From Dendrobium chrysotoxum (taxonomy: Eukaryota > Streptophyta > Magnoliopsida > Asparagales > Orchidaceae): 64,000 nucleotides of DNA. Positions 35,111 to 48,496 of the stretch are shown one piece after another (within the stretch, counting starts at the first letter, position 1; the number at the start of each line of letters is the position of its first letter). The notes under the pieces were generated by a model. That model was not told the origin of the DNA, did no database searches, and saw nothing but the letters and a program-made list of their open reading frames with translations. The translations under genes were made by a program, and so were the position numbers. The DNA is taken from the NCBI GenBank assembly GCA_019925795.1, contig CM034311.1:34079472-34143471 (forward strand), in the 5' to 3' direction.

Positions 35111-38100
35111 AATAGTTCTCTTGCTCTCTCTACCTCTCTCTCTCTCTCTCCTCTTCCACTTTCTTATGCCTTGGGATGAATGTTGGAAAAATATAAAGTA
35201 TGCTTTCAAAATAGAAGATTCCAAAAGTAAGTCAACAAATCAGTGTGCAAGCCTGAAAAAATGTATGTTTTGGTTTAAATAGTAATTTTTTAATTATTTC
35301 AATTCTAAATTATTAAATGTGCTTCTAACCACTGTTTTCTTCTCTTAATTTGCATGAACTATGAGGAATGTTATCGATCAAGTGGACAAAAGGAAATGGA
35401 CTAAAGGTGTTAGTCGCCTCTATCCAACTGGGTAGAGGTGCTACGGGCGGAACCACCGGGTCATAGCCCCCGGTGTTGTAAATTTTTGAAACTTAGAAAG
35501 CCCCTAGGAGGCCCTTGGTGTGGTTTATGCGAACCTCTCCAATTTAGGTCCATGTAGTAACTTTAATTTTATTAGGATTACTTTTATTTTATTTTAGATC
35601 CTTAAACCCCTTTACACGTGCGCAATATCCTAAGTATTAGTGATAACAAACTTTTTCATCCCATACAATATTAGTGACATTTAAGGACAAAAATTAAGAA
35701 CTGAGTCTTAGAAAACTTAGACTTATGATGCATGCACACTTTATGATAGAAACACAGAACATAGAAAACTTAGTGACATTCCCCTTAGGATTAGTGTATG
35801 TTATTAATACAACCTTAATCAAGTCTAAACAAATTTAAACAATCAATTAATAAAAATTTCAAATACACTAATGAGAATTCATATAAAAATTCACAAAAAC
35901 TACATAACCTTTAATAACCAAATCATAATTAACACGCATAACCACTAAGAGATTAAATTTAAACATAATTTTAAAATTGAATCTAATTAATATTTTAATC
36001 ATCTCATAATCAAATAATAACTAAATAAAATCTTCAAAACTTTAATAAATCATCAATAATGTCTCAAATCAATTAAAATTTTAATAACTCTTTAAATAAT
36101 CTAAATTTCAATCATTAAAAATTCAATAAATAATTAAGTTAAATATTCTAAAAAATGATGTTTAATTAAAACACCTTAAATAACTAAACTCACTAATCAA
36201 ACTTTAACAATTAAAATTCAATTTAAAATAAACTTCAAAATATTAAAGACATTTAAACTTAAATCCGAACATCAAAATTCCTTTGACCTTTCAATAAATT
36301 AAATCCAATTGATTAAAAAACTTCAAATAATAATTAACTTAAGATATATCTAAACCACACAGCCTACTGCACACTTAGATCTGTTTGTTAGGACAACCGA
36401 CTCTAACTTTAGGTTAGGCTTGTGTTTATTTTCTTGCTACTGTGTAACGAGCTTTCTCGATTTTCACTGTACGTTGTTTATGATTAATGTGAGTGTTTAT
36501 TTACTTTTACTGCTCTTTGTGAACTGATGTGATGGGCGATAGATTACCCTTAGGATAGAAATGATCTAGATGCTCAAAGAATTTTTTGCAGATGGCTATG
36601 CTCATTTAGGGCTAAATCAAAGGGGACAAATTAAGGATTTAAACTGACAAAAGTTTCTACAGGTGATAAATGCTAAGATCCCTTAAAATTAAAATAGCAT
36701 GGCCAAATATGGCTGTTGAATTTAATTCAAATGCAAATATATAAATGCATGGGATCATTTTATTATAAACTGCTTAGGATAACCTTACAGGTGGTCTAGA
36801 TTTTCTTTTTATGTGAAATGTAATGTAATGTAAATGTGTTTAAAAAGAATTATAATGTGAAAGTGATTCGAAATTGGGATATCACATCCAATTTAAAATC
36901 CAAAGAGAAAAGAATATCCCTTAGGGGAATATTTTTTTCTATTTGAAAAGTTAAGTTAGGATGATTTTAATATCTAAAGGGAAAAAAATACCCTTCGGGG
37001 ATGAGTTTTTTTTCATTTAGATATCCAGACCCTATGAATTCAAGGAGCTCATGAAAGAAAATAAAACCAAGGAGAGAAGATGAAGAAGTGAAGAAAATGA
37101 GAGATATCCCATTTCAAAATCACTTGCGTTAGTCTTAGAAATGCAGGTTTATTGTCAGTGGTACCCACCACTTTACTTTTTCAGCAGACCCTGGATTGTA
37201 AGTAAAATGTCACTTGCTATATGGATTATGAACATTATATTTTGGATCATTTAATTTGATTGTTTACATTGCTTGCGCATTAGAATTGCTTATTTTTATA
37301 GGTTTTCTTGCATACCGTGTTTTGTTTTAGCCTGGATACGATCGAAATTTTTTTTGTGAGGGAACGAATAAAATTTTTATACTTGAAACTCTAATAGAAT
37401 TTTTAGGCTCACATAGAAACTCTAAAAATCTAAGAAGTAAGCTCGGGACCGCTGAGAGTCAGCATATATGCATATTATTACTTTCTCTTCCTTGTTAGGC
37501 ACCTTTCCGCCTACGGGTTCTGGCAGACCACCTGGCTTATTAGGGTGTAGTTGTGTCAAGGGGATGTTGTGCAATCTCTAAGAAAAAATTTATTTTTTAA
37601 ACCTAATTTTAAAAATGCTACATATTCATTTTATGCATTCGAGTCAATTAGCAAGCATTGTATTAGATACAAATTAAAAAAGTTTAAAATTCTAATTACA
37701 TTATGCTCTTAAGCATAATTTACCCTGCATAAGTTGAGGGGCCAATTAGGCTTTGTGTTAGATGGCAGCTCCCATTTTTTCAAAACTTAAACAACGTCCC
37801 TACCCATCTTTCATAAAAAGAATGGACAAATAATTTTAAAATGCCTACGTGGCTAACTGGCTCCCCAATCTAGGTCGAGGTAAGTTCGAATTTGCACTGC
37901 ATTAGATAGGTTTGGGACACTACTTTATAGTACCCAATTTAGATTTAGGTTATGAGGTAGATTTTTTAAATCTTAAGTCCTCATCCTCCAGGAATATAAT
38001 CTCAAATTTCTAATAAAATGTCAACTCAAACATAAAATTTCTCTCCTAAAATGTAAAGCCCAACATAGGGTAAACTGAGGTTGCCTCTGAATTTCTCAGA

Positions 38101-38379
38101 ATCCGGCACATCCTACTTTTCCTCCTTTGACTCGTTAAGAACTGTTCAACATTGAGCTTTCTCCTTGAAAATTTCCTACTCTTTTCCTTGTCTTCTACTT
38201 TGTAATCAAATGGTATGAAATCGCTGCTTTAATCAAGAGTTTTCTTAGGAGTATCCCTCATAAGATGTAATTAACTATATGGACTTGCCCTTATAGGAAT
38301 TTGAGAATTTCATATTAAAATAAATCTTGTTTTATTTCTATAAAATAAAAGAAAAATCTTTGGGAACGCAGATGTCTTT
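35111..38379. other. Element X interior, non-coding
   Basis: No frame or motif was recognised in 3.3 kb. Two stretches near 35400-35530 and 37480-37560 are GC-richer and look like parts of long LTR or untranslated sequence, but no LTR boundary could be drawn. Confidence 0.35.
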
Positions 38380-38800
38380 TAAAAACTCATTTTTAATTTT
38401 AAATATACTTGTAGAATGTTATTATTATCTTTTCAGATAATATAATATTCCACTTGTTATATTCGATCTTAGAAATGATGAATTTTATAAAACCCCTTCT
38501 TATTTTTAGATGTCTTGAAGAATATTATGTTCGTCTTTTAAGATGATATAATATTCTCCTTGTTATATCTAATTAAAAGAAGGGATATATTTTCAAAACT
38601 ATATTTCTATTTTTAAACACATTCTATAGAATTTCATATTCATCTCTCGAGATGATATGTTATTTTTAGAATTGTGTTTGATTATAGAAATATCATTTTC
38701 TAAAACCCTATTTTAATATTGATCCATTGTAGAATATTGTGTCAGTCTCCTGAGATTGTATTTTATTCTCAATGCAGTATTTGATTACAAAATATGAGAA
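38380..38800. repeat. Degenerate tandem repeat, ~115-bp period, four units
   Basis: Each unit has TGTAGAAT(A/G)TTAT-like, GATGATAT and TCTTGTTATAT-like blocks (units start near 38385, 38505, 38615 and 38722). Confidence 0.6.
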
Positions 38801-38921
38801 ATCAAAATCTGCGTGGCGGTGGTAAATTTTCCCCCCAACAAGCTTTTCTCAACCCTATGAAGACACTGAAGATAGTCACTATGGATAAATCCATCATGTA
38901 CCTTGTGACGACAATGATAAT

Positions 38922-39904
38922 CTAACCAACTAAATATTTGGTAATCCGCTTCCTGAATCTCGAATAATCCATCGCAGCCTCCGATAAAATGCCTTTCAGC
39001 CAATCTCGAGCGCTGGCGTTGATGCCATCCATTACATTTAAGGATTTTGTCGGTATAAACCAAAATGGCTTCTTCTCCGTGATGCCAAAGAGGCTACGAT
39101 CAGAATAGCGAAGGACATAGAGATTGATGTAGTGGATTGCCATGTGTGAGACACGGCCCAAGAGTGCGAGGGAGCGATGCAGGCTTGTGGAACAGTAGCT
39201 CAACGTGCTGTTCCCGCCGAGGTTACCACTGCTCCTCGTGCTCCACCGAAGATCCAATCCCTCTTTCGCTGCATCAAGCTCGGCGTCAGGCCCGGTCACG
39301 AGTGGTAGCGTCAAAGAAATAGGAGGGTTAGAAGTAGTAGCAACCAGAACTGGCGGTGGAGGACGTGTAGGAGGATCAGATGGTGCGGACGACGGGAGCT
39401 GCGTTGAATCGCGGGAGGAAGCTAAGGCGGAGGTGGAGTAGGGCCGTGGGAGACCAGTTTGGATGCAAGCTGCGGAATCGGCTTTTGATGTAAGATCAGG
39501 AGGAGAGAGCGAGTGTGTGTAGATGTTCGATGATAGTTTGATTGCCGACATGCATATTAATTCTAAAGAACGATTGAAATCAGCAAATAAAGCATCAATC
39601 CCATCAAGTGATGCTTCCACTTGAGCCACCCTAAGGCCGTTGCGGCGTCGATCAACGTCGACCGCCCTTCTTCTTTGGTCTCTATCTTTTGTGAGGATAG
39701 AGGGGCGGCGAATCTCGCCATTAGAGCGAAAGTTGGAGCGGAGGATAGTCGTCTTCTTCGTCGTCGATGGCCCATTTCCTTTGGCGTTGATCTTCTTCGA
39801 TCCCCCATCTTATTCGGCGTCGATCTTCGTCAACAGCTCGTTTTCTTTGGCTTCGATCGTCATCGAAAACCCACCTTCTTCTTCAGTCCATTGTTCTTCG
39901 CAAG
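38922..39904 (-). CDS. Gag-like 5' region of element X
   Basis: A 235-codon open frame (39629-38922) and an overlapping upstream frame (39808-39563) lie directly after the primer-binding site, where gag is expected. The two seem to be one coding region separated by a frameshift: both read through the IDAATAL..VEASLDGIDALF area. A Pro-rich stretch follows (TRPPPPVL), then a segment with RSLFGITEKKPFWF that I cannot assign. No zinc knuckle was seen. It could be a diverged gag or another captured host sequence. Confidence 0.4.
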
Positions 39905-39910
39905 CTCTGA

Positions 39911-39922
39911 GCTCTGATATCA
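39911..39922 (-). promoter_or_regulatory. Element X primer-binding site
   Basis: Minus strand TGATATCAGAGC begins 3 nt after the LTR end. One mismatch to the tRNA-Met type site TGGTATCAGAGC. Confidence 0.8.
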
Positions 39923-39925
39923 AAC

Positions 39926-40155
39926 TGATGTGGTGATCGTCGGAAGAATCGTATCTACAAGAAGGAAAATCTCAATCTAGGGAAACAAATACAAACACAA
40001 GCTTTCAAAGCTTCAAAGAGAGTAATATATATTATGAATGATCCCCTCCTTACAATATCCTGCTTATATAAGCTACTAAGAATATTCTAGAAGTATTGTA
40101 ACAAACTATAACAAGCTAGTCCTAAGAAAAACTTAAGCTACGATGTTCCACATCA
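39926..40155 (-). repeat. Element X 5' LTR
   Basis: 230 bp, same length and ends as the copy at 25078. The outer 5-mer on the right is agttc. Confidence 0.9.
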
Positions 40156-40390
40156 AGTTCTCAAATTCAGAGGGTGAGTATGTCAGTCCCTGTGGTCGCC
40201 GATCAAACAGATTTGATAAATTATCCATCCTAACAATAGTTGTAAGGGTTGCCTGAGAATTAACACCCCAAGTCATCCTCAATGCCTCTATCATTAATGA
40301 GTGCATTATCCATTCATAATTCCTAGTATCTCTCTTAAAAGAGAAATAAAATAAACAACCAAACAGCCCCAACGGGGTTTGGTCCCTTAA
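40156..40390. other. Resumed target of element X and hairpin
   Basis: Begins with the second agttc. Ends in an inverted repeat: CCAAACAGCCC at 40359-40369 and GGGCTGTTTGG at 40391-40401. No gene was recognised. Confidence 0.4.
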
Positions 40391-41691
40391 GGGCTGTTTG
40401 GATATAAGTAGGATTCAATTTTAATAGGATTTAGCATATCTAATAAATTTGGATTATCCTGACTAAAATTAAATGCAAAAAACTTCGTTAAATTCTACAA
40501 AACTGTTTGGCCAAATAATCTAGGATTTAAAGCTGTTAGTTTGTTAAAAATTCAAATTTATTTTATATTTTAAATGCAAAATACTTATTAATTCTAATTT
40601 TAATTACCTCAATAAATTATAATCATAAATAATATAATTAAAAATTAATTTAATTGTAAAATTACTTAACTAATAATTTAAGGCGAAATCGTGAGAAAGA
40701 GTATAATTGAAAAGTACTCAGTAATTAAGGAGAAAGTACTTAGTTAGAAATAAATTAGAAGTATAAAATACAGAAGTTTAATTTCGGGATTCATGAGAAT
40801 GGAAATTATTTTTTTGTATTCTATTATATATATTAATTTAATTTTAAAATATGAGTAACTAATTTAGCTTATATTATGACATACATAAAAGTTAATCAAT
40901 TTTAATTAAATTTTAAAAATATATTTTCTGCTTAAATTAAAGTTAACTAATTAATTAAATTTATGCCAAAAACTAATTCGATAGCCTTCTTGCATGCATC
41001 CCATGCTTTGATGCATGAAATCTTTAATTAAATATTAATTAAATCATAATATTTATTTTTTAATTTAATTAAAATTAGTTAACTCTTAATCAAATCATAA
41101 CATATGCTAAATTAATTACTCATATTTTATAACACAAAAAATTAAATTTCGTATTTATTCTTTCTAAATTCTTTTTAACTGAGCTCCTTCTCCTTAATTA
41201 CTTCTTAATTATGCTCCTTCTCATAAATTGGACATAATTTAATTACTAGTTTTGATCAAATTCACCAAAATATTACACCCAACATATCACAATAGCAATC
41301 ATAATAAAGAATTAGACCACCCAATATAAGAAGACATCTAATTTTTACTATAAATGATCACATATTTTGTAACAGAGAAGTTAGCAATTATAAATGTTGG
41401 TATGGTGGAGATGCGAAGGATCCACATCCACTGTAGTGATAGATATACCAATAATACATAACATAATATAGTAATATGCTGATAATTGCATGACAGAAAA
41501 AAGACCAATATTATTGCCATATGCAATAAATTAATAATGTGCTCAGAATAATAAAACGGATATCAACAAGCAAAAAGGCCGGAAGAAGTTAATATAGAAA
41601 AATAATAGCAACACATACATCTCAAGTAGTTCTTAATTATCTCTATTTTTCGATGCAGCTCATATCCAGTAATTTATTATGAATGTTTTTA

Positions 41692-43499
41692 TCATCCACA
41701 TCCCTTCCGTAAAGTAGATGGTTGAAATGGCCAATTATGTTTGACAAAAGCAACATATTGCTTGTGAGCAGATGTTCCTATGGACGCAGCCTCATTATGC
41801 AAAGTCTGCAGCATATGACAATATACAGGCTTTTGCCAATCCCATGAAGCCTCTGAACTTCGCCATTTCTGCTGATCTTTGTGTCTGAATGGCGGTGCAA
41901 AGAAAGTTTGCAGCGAATAGAAGGCTTGTGGTGGGCTCTCTATTTCTCTAGAGCAGATTAATTCTAGGAAAAATTGATTATTTTCACCATTAGAATGATC
42001 CATGGGAAGTACATACACAGAAAAGTGAGAATCGAAAAGTTGAATTTCCATGACAGCCCCACTTTCTTCACTTGGAAATTCACTCATATCATGTTCCCTG
42101 CCAGAATTTAAGCATTAAAATGTTTTCAATTTGATCGAATAAAATAATTGATAAAAGTAGTATTAGTCACGGAAAAATAAAATGGTAGTTGCTGTCTTCT
42201 CCTCCACATAGATTATATCGACATATCGTGAGCTATCAGTTGATGCAGGAAGAAAGATGCAAGCATTAAAATGCAGCTTAGATATTCATACAAAAATGAA
42301 CAGATACCTCAATAAAAAGTTATTTGATCCAGCATCAAATCTCTCTCTTAAGTTTTCAGAAAGTTGTTGATATATGATAGTAGTCAATTCTTGTCGCAAA
42401 GATCTCAGCTTAATCAGCAACTGAATAAAAACAAAATGTTAGTTAAAATTAACTTTTGCCAAGGGTGCAAATTTAATTAATTGATAAAGATTTTGAGAGT
42501 CACATGCATCAAATTTATGCTTTTGACACTTAATATTAAAGTGAGAGAAAGAATAAAGAATTTTATTGTAGCAAAGATCTCAGAAATATAGAAGCCAACT
42601 TCTACAACAAACTAGCTAGCAGCACGAACTATGATAATGCAAGAAACTCTTAATAGAAACATTTTGCTCGCAAGATCTAGAGCCCCCCTTATAAGAATTA
42701 TTATTATTTTTCCTTTGATGAGAAATTTAGCAGAGAACTATTTGGATATTTTGAGCTACCATAATAGCAATTCTCATCTTATTATCACCTGAATGCGGCC
42801 TAGGAAAGGGAATCGGGAAACCGGATGAAGCTCCCCAAGTGCAGCGACCTCTTCTCGGCGCCCTTCCTCCAGCTTCAAAATAAAATCTTCAATTTCTTGC
42901 CTTCCTGTTACCTTTAATGCATTTCCAATGAAAGACATCAATGCAGGAGATGACGACAACGACGGTGAAGGAAATAGGGCGGCTGCTGACACATTCCCCA
43001 TAATCTCCTTCTCAAAAAATTCGGACACTTCGCATGCATCCAAACGGGTGGAGGGCTCCTCCGCCGTTGCTGTTGGCAATGTGACCGCCATGCTGGTGTG
43101 AGGCGCGGGGTAGAGTCTTGCTTCCGCCTCCGAGTCCATCCACATCCGCATCAGCGAAAAAGATTGCGCGGTTAGCGGGATGTAGGTCTCTACATATTTC
43201 TTGGGAAATGAGTTGTTGCTATGGACGTGGTCAAGGGAGGAAGGCTGGTGGTGGCGCCGTTCATTTGAGGGTATTCGAGCGGTGGAGGTGGCCATGGATA
43301 GGAAATGGCCAAGGGGCGGATTTCGAGTCAAGAAGAAAGGCCGTGGAGGGGAAGGGGATTTTGTATGGATTACAGGACAATGATCGTTAATAATTGAAAC
43401 ATTGCTCTTTTGAAGAAAAGAGAAATATTGATTTGAGAGATTTAAGGATCGAAGAAAAGGAGGAACATATTGGTAGCATTTTGAGGAAATGCTTGCCAT
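41692..43499 (-). CDS. Gene B: RING-less paralogue of gene A
   Basis: Predicted exons 43499-42789, 42420-42308, 42097-41692, with GT..AG introns at the same positions as gene A introns 1 and 2. The joined frame is 1230 nt (409 aa). If translation starts at the internal Met matching gene A's start (43295), it is 341 aa. Kept: MATSTARIPSNERRHH, MRMWMDSEAEA, LHPVSRFPFLGRIQ, then LLIKLRSLRQEL and the DHSNGENN exon 3 region. Lost: gene A residues of about 30-150 and everything after exon 3, including the coiled coil and the RING. The end of exon 3 past 41692 is frameshifted relative to gene A. It may be a truncated product with a dominant-negative or scaffold role, or an early-stage pseudogene; no function is assigned. 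Confidence 0.6.
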
Positions 43500-43596
43500 T
43501 TTGATTAATTTGATGAACGGAATCGTTTGCTTGATATGATTTGGTTTACAAAGAAGACAGCTTTTGATTAGAAAAAATATGATCTATTTTTTGGCA

Positions 43597-43633
43597 TTTT
43601 ATAGTGGGTGGGAGGGAGGGAGGGAGGGAGGGG
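43597..43633 (-). promoter_or_regulatory. Gene B core promoter: TATAAAA and C-rich tract
   Basis: Minus-strand TATAAAA at 43603-43597 lies ~98 nt upstream of the first ATG. Directly upstream is a CCCTCC repeat (plus strand GGGTGGGAGGGAGGGAGG). The arrangement is conserved in genes A and C. Confidence 0.65.
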
Positions 43634-44600
43634 AAGCAAATTTAGGAGGGAAGTGTGCGTTGGATAGTAATGAGTGTGATGTGGCAATAGTTTCAGCCGG
43701 GTTTAGTGGATCTAGTATTAAAGTCTTTCATTTAAACTGGAAACCAATTTGGACTGAAAACCAATTCAACCTGATAATTAGGTCATGGCCAAATTTTATG
43801 GAGAGTTTGATTAAATGAAATAAGCTAAAAGAGCATGCAACAAATAAAATTTAATTAGAAGCAAAATTATTAAATGTTTGGCACATTCAATGAAATGTGC
43901 CAAACATTTTGGTACAATCATCCACTTTGTTACTGCACCACTTCATTCTGCGCATTCCACTCGCATCCATTCGTTCAGATCCTTAGGTTTTTTAATTTAA
44001 TGTTTTAGGCTGGATCATCAGCTTTCCTAATTTAACGCTTAACGGGAGTATGATACGAGTTATTTTTAATTAAGGAAAATGAACTAAGCGAGTACCAAAT
44101 TATTAATTAGATATCAAATTAAGTTGATTAAGACTCAAATTCGTTAGTACAAATTCAAATTTAGTATATGTTCTATTGCAAATTTAATCTAATATTATCA
44201 CAAAATACTTTAAATTATAATATATTTCAAAATATTTATTATTGGTTAACGGATTAAAAGTTTAATTAAAGCCTGAATGATATATTAATTCAATCAATGA
44301 TTAATTATTAAATATGATTTAGTTTTTAATTTTGTATAATAGTAATGACTATCTAAAATGAAGTGAAAGTAATTTAGCCTTCTCTTACATTAATTAGATT
44401 TAATAATAATTAATTATATTAAGTTTTAATTTATGATTATTAATTAAAATGAAGTTAATTGTCTAATAATTGATTTTACATTTAAATAATATAATATTAA
44501 CTAAATGTTACTAACTACTATATTATTCAACTAACATGTTAAGTATGAAAACAGTTTATAATTAATATTAATCTTATTTTAGAAGTAAGATCAGCTAATA

Positions 44601-45020
44601 TCTATACTACTATTATAAAAGTGACTTGAATTTCTACCCATATTCAATCCCGACCTTTCATTTTATTACTTCAAATATTATCGTAACCCTTTATTATATC
44701 ATAAATAATTAATAAATATGAAAATATATAATAATTATTTAATGATTAATAACCTAATAACACTGTTTAATTAATAACCCAATAAAACTGTAGAACCTAT
44801 TATTTCGTATTAACCCAATACCGTTTCAATGGTGTTACCTATGACATATAATAATAATACTGATTACACTACTTAATTAATTAATAACCCAATGGCATTA
44901 CCTAAGGCATATGATAACACTAGACACACTACTTAATTAATAACCCAAAAAGATCGTCTAACCTATTATTTCGTATCAACCCATTAAAATACCGCTTCAA
45001 TGGCATTACACGAATTTCTT
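44601..45020. other. Helitron-like 5' terminus and local repeats
   Basis: Homology between the duplicated segments stops exactly where TCTATACTACTATTATAAAA begins, a sequence resembling plant Helitron 5' ends and preceded by A. Within it, blocks such as CCTATTATTTCGTAT(T/C)AACCCA and CAATGG(T/C) recur near 44795-44850 and 44955-45005. No helicase motif and no convincing CTRR 3' end with hairpin was found. Confidence 0.35.
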
Positions 45021-47530
45021 TGCCTTCGACTTTTCGGCTAGCCCTAGCTTCCTTCTCTCCGCCGTTTCTCCGATAACTTTCTTCTCCAATTATTTCAGTT
45101 CTTTCACCTTCTATAACTTCAACATCTTTTTTTCTTACCAGCATCAACGCCTCTCGCATTCCACCTTTCGGAAGATGAAGGAAACTATCGAACACTTCAA
45201 AACATTCATCATAGTTCAAAGAACGGTATGATTTTTCATACGAAAACCGTTGAACCTGCTTTACCAGACTATCATATATAATTGCTTAAACTATTCTCGC
45301 CTAGTTTTTTCCGTTTGCTCTTTTGTGGTTTGCATTTGGTTTATGACTCTATTCTTTCGGCTCCAAAAATTAGGTAATGAATTTATTTATGCTGAATTAC
45401 TTTTCTACATTTTGGTACCTGCAATTACTTTACAAGAAATCAAATATTTCTTCTTGAGAAGATGGGCATGCCCGACTCCTATTGCTCAGTGTTCCAAGAA
45501 AATAGGATCCCGAAGGCCATGCAGCAATCGTAGATAATTTTTGCAATGTGAGGCAAAGAAATTTATTAAAGTGGGTCAATGTCAAGACCTTAATACTCAC
45601 ACATAGAAGATTATTACTTGTTAACAAAACAATTGCACTACCTGGATTAATTAGAAGGCCGAGGAAAACAAAGAGGAGGAGGCGGATATATGTTGATCAT
45701 CTATTGCAAAACAACGCACAGTAATTTGAAATTTCCTTGAGCTCCCTTTTGATGTTTCTTATATGGAAACTGCATAAAATTCTCCGCCTGGGTTTCTCAT
45801 TTTGCTTTCATTCTATAATATAATATGCATGATTTTTATTTCAGAACAATATCCTATATTTTGTAAGAAAAAATTCCAATCATGATTTCAAACTAATTGT
45901 TCATATCAGATTAATTATCTCCCATCTAATTTTTATGTATATCTTTTTAGCATTGAATATATTTAGATACATTCATGAACTGTTTTATTGTATATCAAAT
46001 TTTTTTCTCACATAAAAATTTTACACTCTCCTTTTTATGATTATCTCCATAAATTCTCTACTTTTGACATTTGAGGCTGTGATTTGTTTTTGCTTATTTT
46101 TCATCTACTTTTGGCCTGAGTTAAGTAATTTATATCTTTCATTATTTTATTTTAATAAACTTTATAATTTTTGTGATACTATGAATTAGTTAACTTATCA
46201 CAATCCTTACACTATTTTAATTTAAGATTTCTTGAAGGAAGAAGGCAATTATATATTTAAAATCATTACTTTATACCAATATAAGTATAAAAAGAAACAC
46301 AAGAAAAATAAAGAAGAAGATCAAAAGAAAGAAGGGAAAAAAAATGAGTACATCAAACATAAAAAATTTGTATATTATGCAGCTACATTCTTAAAGAATT
46401 CTAATTCTCAAGTCAAATAGGGGAGTTTAAGAAAACTATAACATATGCAGGTTTACGGATGAATTTCAAAATTAACTGAAGTATAAGAAATTTCTAAATG
46501 ATGCATTATTCTTGTCTAAGATCAGTAGTCATTCTTGCACTTATAAATGCAGTATATGAGTTCGATTTAGATATTAATATGGATGATTTATCAGGATGAT
46601 TGTTCATGATTATTTAAATTAAAATTTATATACTTCGATCATTATAATTTACATCTAAATGGTAGAATATTGTCTTATATTTTAATTGATTTTAAATTGC
46701 AAAATATTTGTTTGGAATAATGAAGCTAATCAAAATTGTAAAAGATTTAAATATGACTGTTTATACATAAACAATTGGGGCTCAAAAAGATGATATACTT
46801 TCCTTCGGAGGATGCACTCTTTTGAAATTTCATAGAAGACTTGTATCTTGAAGACTAAAAGCAAGCATATTTGAATTTATATATATGGTAGGATTAGAAA
46901 TCCAATTTTGCTGTTGTGGAGCCTGGCCACCTTTCTTTTCTATAGAGTTTGAGTTTATTGTAAATTATCAAATTAATGAATAAATAAATTATTTTTTATG
47001 TTCAATCTTTCATTTATTACATTGCTTCATACGTTACATTTATATGTGAGATAGTTTGCATTAATGGGTACAAATTTTTCTAGATTTCTTTTGGTGTATA
47101 TGTTCCATAATTTGTAAGAATATGTATACTAGTTCTAGGACAATAGGGGTATTGGGTACCATATACACCAATCCCTTTACCTATATATGCGTACATGCAG
47201 ACGATTTATTTCTGTAACATATGTTCAGCCAAAACACTTATGCCCAACGTGGGCAAGATAGTAGAGTGCTCATTACGTTCAAAGGATACTATACTTTTCC
47301 TTTTGGTATAGGACTGTTATACAGTCAAATTTTCTAAAAACTTTTGGTAGTTAGAAAATTTAGTTAGATAAATTAAGAAAAACAAAATATAGAGTTCTTA
47401 GTGTCATTTGCACTTAAAGTTAAAATTACTCTAATTTTTCCTATTAAGGTGGCTTCTTACTTAAATGGCTAAACTGAATACTTCAAGGAAAAATAACCGG
47501 CCAAATAACCCTTAAAAGGTTAGACCCCTA
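45021..47530. other. AT-rich spacer between the two duplicated segments
   Basis: Short open frames (for example 45219-44929 on minus and 45250-45537 on plus) show no family resemblance. I see nothing that can be supported as a gene. Confidence 0.4.
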
Positions 47531-48496
47531 AGGGGTTGTTTGGATACAGGTAGGATTCAATTTTAATAGGATTTAGATTATCCTATAAATATGGATTCAT
47601 AAATCCTACTAAAATTTAATGCTAAAAGCTCGATTAAATTCTGTTAAATCTTATGAAACTATTTGACAAATATAAGGCAGTTAGTTCATTAAAATTCAAA
47701 TTTAATTTGTATTTTAAATATAAATTAATTATTAATTCTAATTTTAATTACCACAATAAAATATGATTATAAAAAATATAATAAAAGAATGTTTAATTAT
47801 CAAATAACTTAACTAATAATTTAAGGTGAAGGAACGTAACTAAAAAGTAATTAAGGAGAAGGAACAAATACAAAAGTTTAATTTCGGAGTTCATGAAAAT
47901 GGAAATTAATTTTCAGTATCTATTATATTTATTTATTTATTTTAAAATATGAGTAATTAATTTAACTTATAAACAGCCTAATTAAAATTTAATTAATTTT
48001 AATTAAATTTTAAATAAATAATTTAAAAATTTTTATATTTCAATTAAAATTTAATTAAAAATCGTAGAAATATATATAATACTTTAATTAGCATTTAATT
48101 AAATTTATTAGAGATGAAGCTGATGTCTTTACAAAAAAAATGCAACCGAGTGTTCCCAATGACCTTTGTGCATGAAATAGAAAGCGAAATTACATTATTT
48201 CAAAAAGCCTCAAGTTCTATTATTTTAAATTAATTAGAGATGGAAATTAATTTTCAGTATCTATTATATATATATATTTAATTTGAAATATGAGTAATTA
48301 ATTTAACTTATTTAAAAGCCATCTCTCCGTCAACTTTCATTACATAAAAATTTATTTTATCAGGACATAATTTTTCTTAGAATATGCTTTCAGCTTTATG
48401 TAGTTTTGTGTTCAAAATGGGCTCAGATGACTTCAGAAAAAAAGAAAAAACACTCTAACAACATTTTAGCAAGAAAAAAGAAAGCCAAGTGATAAA

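Larger units (their letters stand above)
25073..40160 (-). mobile_element. Element X: 15.1 kb LTR retrotransposon without pol, TSD agttc
   Basis: Two 230-bp LTRs (25078-25307 and 39926-40155) lie in the same orientation, with TGATGTGG..CCACATCA ends, and agttc sits on both outer sides. A primer-binding site is next to the right LTR and a polypurine tract next to the left one, so the element reads right to left. I count about 13 mismatches between LTRs by eye (~94% identity). No RT, protease or integrase motif is visible, so it must depend on enzymes from another element. It carries a gag-like region at its 5' end, a chimeric host-derived ORF at its 3' end, and a MULE in the middle. Confidence 0.85.
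40391..44600. repeat. Segmental duplication, copy 1
   Basis: Matches 47531-51713 over its whole length: the left start GG(G)CTGTTTGGATA, gene B against gene C, and the right end around AAGTAAGATC(A/T)GCTAATA. Length differences come from small indels and one MITE. Confidence 0.85.

Noticed and set aside
45250..45537. 95-codon hydrophobic plus-strand frame
   Set aside because: No recognised family, weak start context, and not present in the other duplicated segment.
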